NCBI GenBank assembly: GCA_028706995.1
Contig: JAQTVR010000043.1
Span: forward strand, 1 to 8,307
Length of the DNA stretch: 8,307 bases
From: Dehalococcoidales bacterium
Lineage (GTDB): Bacteria; Chloroflexota; Dehalococcoidia; Dehalococcoidales; UBA5627
Direction: 5' to 3'
Position numbers and translations under genes: made by a program. The notes beneath the pieces are model-generated. The model was given only the letters and a program-made list of their open reading frames with translations. It did no database searches and was not told the origin of the DNA. This document shows, one piece after another, positions 4,791 to 8,307 of the stretch. Position 1 is the stretch's first letter. Every line of letters begins with the position of its first letter.

Positions 4791-7031
4791 ATGGTCATAA
4801 TACGTAAATTAGTTATCCTAACTTTCATCGTTGTCCTGTATTGCTGTTCTTTACTCTGCGGCCGCGCTTTTGGCGCAGCCCCCTGGTCGTTTGCCGTCAT
4901 CGGGGATACCAGGGGTGCTGACACAACTACGACTACAGGCGTAAGCGAATATCTACCCGCAATAGCTTCTGTAATGGCCAACCCTTCCAGTGTTCAAGCC
5001 AATGCGATTACGCCGTCCGCAGTGTTCGTGAGCGGCGATCTCATAAACGGCAATGATTTGTTAGACCCGACCACTTTAAATCCCGACTACAGGATCCAGT
5101 ATAATACTCAATTCGCGAATTGGAGTGCTGCTATGGCACCTCTTGGCAGCATACCCATATACACGGTGCGAGGTAATCACGAAAATAATGCGGATGATAA
5201 CTTGCCTCCGGATCCCACCTTACATCCTACCACCTTAACGGACGCTTACTATAATGCCCTTGGGTCAAGCATGCCCACGAATGGCCCGGCTGGACAAGCG
5301 GGATATACCTGGTCTGCGGTGGTAGGCAACGTTCGCATAATTGCGGTGGACCAATACTTTTATTATAATTCAACCCCGCAAGGCACGAGCAACTATTATC
5401 AGATAGACCAGGATTGGCTGAATACACAACTGGCGGCACCGACCACTGCGAAGTATACTTTAGTTATGGCTCATGAGCCGGTATTTTATCTGGATAATAC
5501 CCTAGGTGATTTTTATGGTACTGTAAATTCAGATGGTAGTCCAAATGCAGCGGGGATAGCTGCTCGACAAGTATTCTGGAATTCTCTCGGCTCTAATGGC
5601 GTAAAGATATATTTGTGTTCTCATGTCCACAATGTGGAGGTTGGGACATCTCAAGATTCTAGCGGAAATACTATTTACCAGGATGAGTCAGGTAATGGCG
5701 GCGCGCCGTTTGAGGCGCCGGGGACGACGGATCCAGCCTTAAACGTCCTTCATCAAGATTTTACAAATTTCGGGTTTGAACTTTTTACAGTGAGCGATAA
5801 CGGCATCATTATTGACTATTACATCAGTGCTCCCACTAGTGATACTACTTTAGGGCCGTGGAGCATTGGTTATGGTATTTCCTTAGGCAGTGATTTTCAA
5901 AGCAAAGCTACCAATTCTAACGCCGCTAGCGTCGCAGCTGCATTAGATAAAGGCGGCCTTATTACGCCGGATATGTCCAATGTGCTTAAAACGCTTGAGG
6001 CTGCAGAGAATAGCCAGATTGCCTCTTCCTTAAATACGATGTATCCAACCAGCGACAGAGGGGTAATCGAAACTACAAATGGCTCGCTGGATAAATTTGT
6101 AGAAGCAACAGTGTTGCGGCTTCAGGATTCAAAAGTAGAGGAAGGCAAAGATGTAAGCAAAGAGGAAAATGTTTCTTTAGATGAGGCCTCACTTAGTAAT
6201 AATATTTGGGCGCAGACCTACGGAGATTATGCCAATCAGAATGCACGCGGTTTGAGCAACGGTTATCTGGCCAGGTTATGGGGTATGGCTATCGGCATTG
6301 ACCGCAGCTTTCTATCTGACAGATTGCGTTTAGGGTTTGCGCAGGGCTTTGCCGGAAGCCAAGTCCTTTCAGCAGACAGCTCCGGCCGCACTAACATAAC
6401 CAGTTATCAATCATGCTTCTACGCAGAATACGAAGGAAGAAAGCATCCCTACATACTGGATGCGGTATTGAGCTACGGTTATAATGATTTTGATAGTTCA
6501 AGAAGAGCGACTGTGCCTGGCATAAACAGGACTGCTAGCTCAGATTATCATGGCGACCAGTTCTCAAGTTATTTGGAAGGCGGGTATAAATTCAAGACCA
6601 AGGCTTGCGATATTACTCCGCTTCTGGCAATAGACTATACACATCTGCATCTTACCGGCTATACCGAATCAGGCGCAGACTCACTTGATTTAAACGTTGC
6701 TGCGCAGAACTATGACACCTTGCAGGTAGGTACGGGTTTCAGGGTTAGCCGTGCTTTTGATACCAAGAATATGCTTTTTACCCCGGAATTGCGCTTTCGT
6801 TATTTTTATGCTGCCATTAATGATAAACAAGAGACTCTGTCTAGTTTTGCCGGCGGCGGGACATCTTTTCAGACTAACGGTTTTCGGCCCGCGCCTTCAA
6901 GTTTTAATCTCGGCGCTCGCCTTGAATTTTTTAATAAAAAGAATATAACCCTGCTTGCCGATTGCGACACATCCTTCAAGGACGGCTATTACGAGGTCGG
7001 TGGGTCACTAACCGTAAAATATAGTTTTTAG
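4791..7031 (+). CDS. Metallophosphoesterase autotransporter fusion
   Basis: 746 residues. A signal peptide (MVIIRKLVILTFIVV..., cleavage near FGA, residue 29) leads into a calcineurin-like phosphoesterase domain (about 32-355). Its metal-site motifs appear in order: GDTRG (D39, R41), SGDLINGND (D83), RGNHEN (N129, H130), MAHEP (H228) and CSHVHN (H278, H280). Two positions depart from the textbook pattern: Arg replaces the first His of D-x-H, and Ser replaces Gly in GHxH; the likely metal ligands are otherwise present. A helical linker (about 375-465) and an autotransporter beta-barrel from NIWAQ (471) to the terminal VKYSF follow. A surface-displayed or released phosphatase or phosphodiesterase is inferred; the substrate is unknown. 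Linker and barrel align with the autotransporter at 381-3170. The ATG is the only start after an in-frame stop at 4758 and lacks a Shine-Dalgarno sequence. Confidence 0.93.
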   Translation: MVIIRKLVILTFIVVLYCCSLLCGRAFGAAPWSFAVIGDTRGADTTTTTGVSEYLPAIASVMANPSSVQANAITPSAVFVSGDLINGNDLLDPTTLNPDYRIQYNTQFANWSAAMAPLGSIPIYTVRGNHENNADDNLPPDPTLHPTTLTDAYYNALGSSMPTNGPAGQAGYTWSAVVGNVRIIAVDQYFYYNSTPQGTSNYYQIDQDWLNTQLAAPTTAKYTLVMAHEPVFYLDNTLGDFYGTVNSDGSPNAAGIAARQVFWNSLGSNGVKIYLCSHVHNVEVGTSQDSSGNTIYQDESGNGGAPFEAPGTTDPALNVLHQDFTNFGFELFTVSDNGIIIDYYISAPTSDTTLGPWSIGYGISLGSDFQSKATNSNAASVAAALDKGGLITPDMSNVLKTLEAAENSQIASSLNTMYPTSDRGVIETTNGSLDKFVEATVLRLQDSKVEEGKDVSKEENVSLDEASLSNNIWAQTYGDYANQNARGLSNGYLARLWGMAIGIDRSFLSDRLRLGFAQGFAGSQVLSADSSGRTNITSYQSCFYAEYEGRKHPYILDAVLSYGYNDFDSSRRATVPGINRTASSDYHGDQFSSYLEGGYKFKTKACDITPLLAIDYTHLHLTGYTESGADSLDLNVAAQNYDTLQVGTGFRVSRAFDTKNMLFTPELRFRYFYAAINDKQETLSSFAGGGTSFQTNGFRPAPSSFNLGARLEFFNKKNITLLADCDTSFKDGYYEVGGSLTVKYSF

Positions 7032-7058
7032 AATTTTTCCTGCTTATACAATGCCCTA

Positions 7059-7077
7059 TGTCCGGATAAATTGGACA
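7059..7077 (+). repeat. TGTCC/GGACA hairpin after the phosphoesterase gene
   Basis: TGTCC (7059-7063) pairs with GGACA (7073-7077) around a 9-nt loop. A matching GTCC-N9-GGAC hairpin with another loop sequence sits at 3255-3271. Both stand between the end of an autotransporter gene and a leader-RNA promoter. It could be an mRNA 3'-end stem or a regulator site. No T tract follows. Confidence 0.35.
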
Positions 7078-7085
7078 GATTTGTT

Positions 7086-7143
7086 AGGAAATATCTCTCT
7101 AAAACCCAAATATCTTGTCATAAGGCCATATCACCTATATAAT
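7086..7143 (+). promoter_or_regulatory. Promoter and upstream box of copy D
   Basis: The box AGGAAATATCTCTCT (7086-7100) is followed after 14 nt by TTGTCA (7115-7120), a 17-nt spacer and a perfect TATAAT (7138-7143). The predicted start is near 7150, and the core begins at 7165. The stretch from the box to the -10 closely matches that of copy B, including a shared CTCTCTAAAACCCAAATATC. This is the promoter for the C45 hydrolase gene. Confidence 0.72.
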
Positions 7144-7149
7144 TCTTCT

Positions 7150-7408
7150 ATATAAATAGGGAGAGGTTTCTCATCGTGGAATAAGAGTGGGGCCCGTCTT
7201 CTTCGCTCCCTCATTTCATCCGGAGAGCTTCGAAGGGCTTTTTATTTAAGCGAAGAAAACATTCCTGTGACGAAGTCCTCCGAAGCCATACCACAGTTTA
7301 CGATATGAATGGCGGAGGAGGAAGCCCCGACCCGCGGTTTCATATGGAGAAGGGCGAAGCAGAACAATATTACCTTACGAGAACTTGGTTTAAAAAAGGA
7401 GGGGGCGT
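7150..7408 (+). ncRNA. Putative regulatory leader RNA, copy D, of the C45 hydrolase gene
   Basis: The core (7165-7195) has GGGGCC where the other copies have GGGACC, turning a U-A pair with the leading GGT into U-G. A hairpin (7196-7207 with 7249-7260, 11 of 12 paired) follows, then ATTCC (7261-7265), complementary to the loop GGAAT (7178-7182). From 7266 on, the sequence is nearly identical to the copy A 3' domain, with the same CCTCC-GCCAT/ATGGC-GGAGG stem (7277-7318) and GCAGAA (7359-7364) able to pair with TTC-TGT (7262-7268). Where copy A turns into a terminator stem, copy D has the AGGAGG (7397-7402) that serves the next gene. This gives a leader of about 260 nt, consistent with a translational switch but not proof of one. 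Confidence 0.58.
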
Positions 7409-8307
7409 ATGAAGGTAGGATTAAAAATTTTTCTTGTGTGTGGTATTTTTATTGTATCCGTATTTTCAATTTCAGTATTTGCAAAAGAGATGCAATCCGC
7501 GCAAAAATCAGCACTGGTTAAAGATGAAATTATACTCCCGCGCGGGCCCGGAGAATATATGGAAGTCCGCCACATAATCCTCAAAGGTACCAATGAAGAA
7601 ATAGGTTATGCAATGGGCAATATCGTGCAGAAAGACTATGGTGCGGTTAAGCTTACTAAATACGCTGATTCTTCTTACGCGAAAGCGCGATTGGAGTATA
7701 TGAGCAGAAACAATCCTATACTCTTAGAGTGGATGAAAGGTGTCGCGCGCTCCTACGGCGTTTCTTTGTCCGATACATTGATGGATACAAGCCATTTGCC
7801 GACGTTTTTTACAGTGCCGCAATGTTCAGCCTTGCTGATTCCAGCTGCATATTCAGCAAACGGGCATACTTTTTATTCCGCCAGCAGGGATTATTATTTG
7901 GCAACTTTTTCCGAAGTTATGGAAAAAAAGCCTATGCCGGGGGAAAAGAAAATCTTTTCTGAAGCTTCGGTTGTAGAAATATATCCGGATAAAGGATATT
8001 CTTCCTTGTTTATTGGCCTGGGAGACCTTACCTTTGGCGCGGATATTATAAATTCTGAAGGTTTAAGTGTTTCCGCGTTTGAAGATGATACCTACGGGAT
8101 AACCAGGGTTCCAAAAGACTCCTCCCGGGCAACCGGATTATCTCTGTCGCAGGCGATGATGCTTATTGCCAATACCTGTGCCACATTAGATGAGGCTAAA
8201 CAGGTTTTGCTTATTAATAAGATATCAATGCCGCCGTTGCCCATGCATATACAAGTTTCAGACAGAGCCGGTAGAGCATTTATTTATGAAATATCTCCGG
8301 ATGATTT
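7409..8307 (+). CDS. Exported C45-family Ntn hydrolase/acyltransferase, 3' end missing
   Basis: 299 complete codons with no stop before the window ends. ATG 7409 sits 6 nt after AGGAGG (7397-7402). Residues 1-25 form a signal peptide ending in VFA, so the enzyme acts in the periplasm or outside. The segment with EEIGYAMG (63-70) and a helical stretch to about 137 look like the propeptide part of C45 (acyl-CoA:6-APA acyltransferase-like, AAT, linear amide C-N hydrolase) proteins. PQCSALLIP places Cys139 as the candidate nucleophile, exposed by self-cleavage, and SASRDYY places Arg160/Asp161 about 21 residues on, as expected for this fold. INSEGLSVSAFEDD matches the conserved N-x-x-GL region. 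The family cleaves or transfers linear amides (bile salt, penicillin or acyl-amino-acid type); the substrate here cannot be told. The leader is copy D. Confidence 0.88.
   Translation, partial: MKVGLKIFLVCGIFIVSVFSISVFAKEMQSAQKSALVKDEIILPRGPGEYMEVRHIILKGTNEEIGYAMGNIVQKDYGAVKLTKYADSSYAKARLEYMSRNNPILLEWMKGVARSYGVSLSDTLMDTSHLPTFFTVPQCSALLIPAAYSANGHTFYSASRDYYLATFSEVMEKKPMPGEKKIFSEASVVEIYPDKGYSSLFIGLGDLTFGADIINSEGLSVSAFEDDTYGITRVPKDSSRATGLSLSQAMMLIANTCATLDEAKQVLLINKISMPPLPMHIQVSDRAGRAFIYEISPDD

Noticed and set aside
1..7195. The four core copies as a CRISPR array or an insertion sequence.
   Set aside because: Copies lie hundreds to thousands of bases apart, with no regular spacers, no cas genes, no transposase, no terminal inverted repeats and no target-site duplications.
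7729..7962. A 77-residue ORF inside the hydrolase gene.
   Set aside because: It overlaps the clearly coding C45 frame, which carries the catalytic Cys and Arg-Asp, and shows no start signal.

Overview
The window looks like chromosomal DNA of a Gram-negative (two-membrane) bacterium. Two of its four genes end in a classic autotransporter beta-barrel with a terminal phenylalanine, which needs an outer membrane and a BAM complex. A lineage such as Omnitrophota or another uncultured PVC-related group is a guess from style only. There are no tRNA, rRNA, transposase or CRISPR signatures.

Layout, all genes on the + strand: (1) 1-250, a structured RNA-like element (copy A) ending in an intrinsic terminator. 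(2) 381-3170, a 929-residue autotransporter with a beta-solenoid passenger. (3) 3291-3467, a promoter and copy B of the element, leading into 3468-4022, a small AT-rich membrane-anchored or exported protein of unknown function. (4) 4101-4398, a promoter and copy C, ending in a strong terminator. (5) 4399-4790, a non-coding stretch with an imperfect tandem repeat, then 4791-7031, an autotransporter whose passenger is a calcineurin-like metallophosphoesterase. (6) 7086-7408, a promoter and copy D, which runs straight into the ribosome binding site of (7) 7409-8307, an exported C45-type Ntn hydrolase cut off by the window end.

The most interesting point is the intergenic DNA. A 31-nt core (GGTTTCYCMTC, a loop containing GGRAT, then GAGTGGGACCC or a near match) occurs four times, once upstream of each gene, and every downstream gene has a signal peptide or N-terminal membrane segment. 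The three copies with visible upstream DNA share a promoter layout: a 15-nt box AGGAAWYAYYTCTCT, 12-14 nt, TTGNCA, exactly 17 nt, a TATAAT-like -10, and 20-24 nt to the core. After the core, three copies carry a long hairpin of unrelated sequence but similar shape, then a short stretch that can pair with the core loop. Copies A and D also share a nearly identical 3' domain; in A it leads into a terminator and in D into a Shine-Dalgarno sequence. This resembles a family of regulatory leader RNAs, or of promoter-driven small RNAs, controlling a set of exported and surface proteins. I do not recognise it as a named RNA class.
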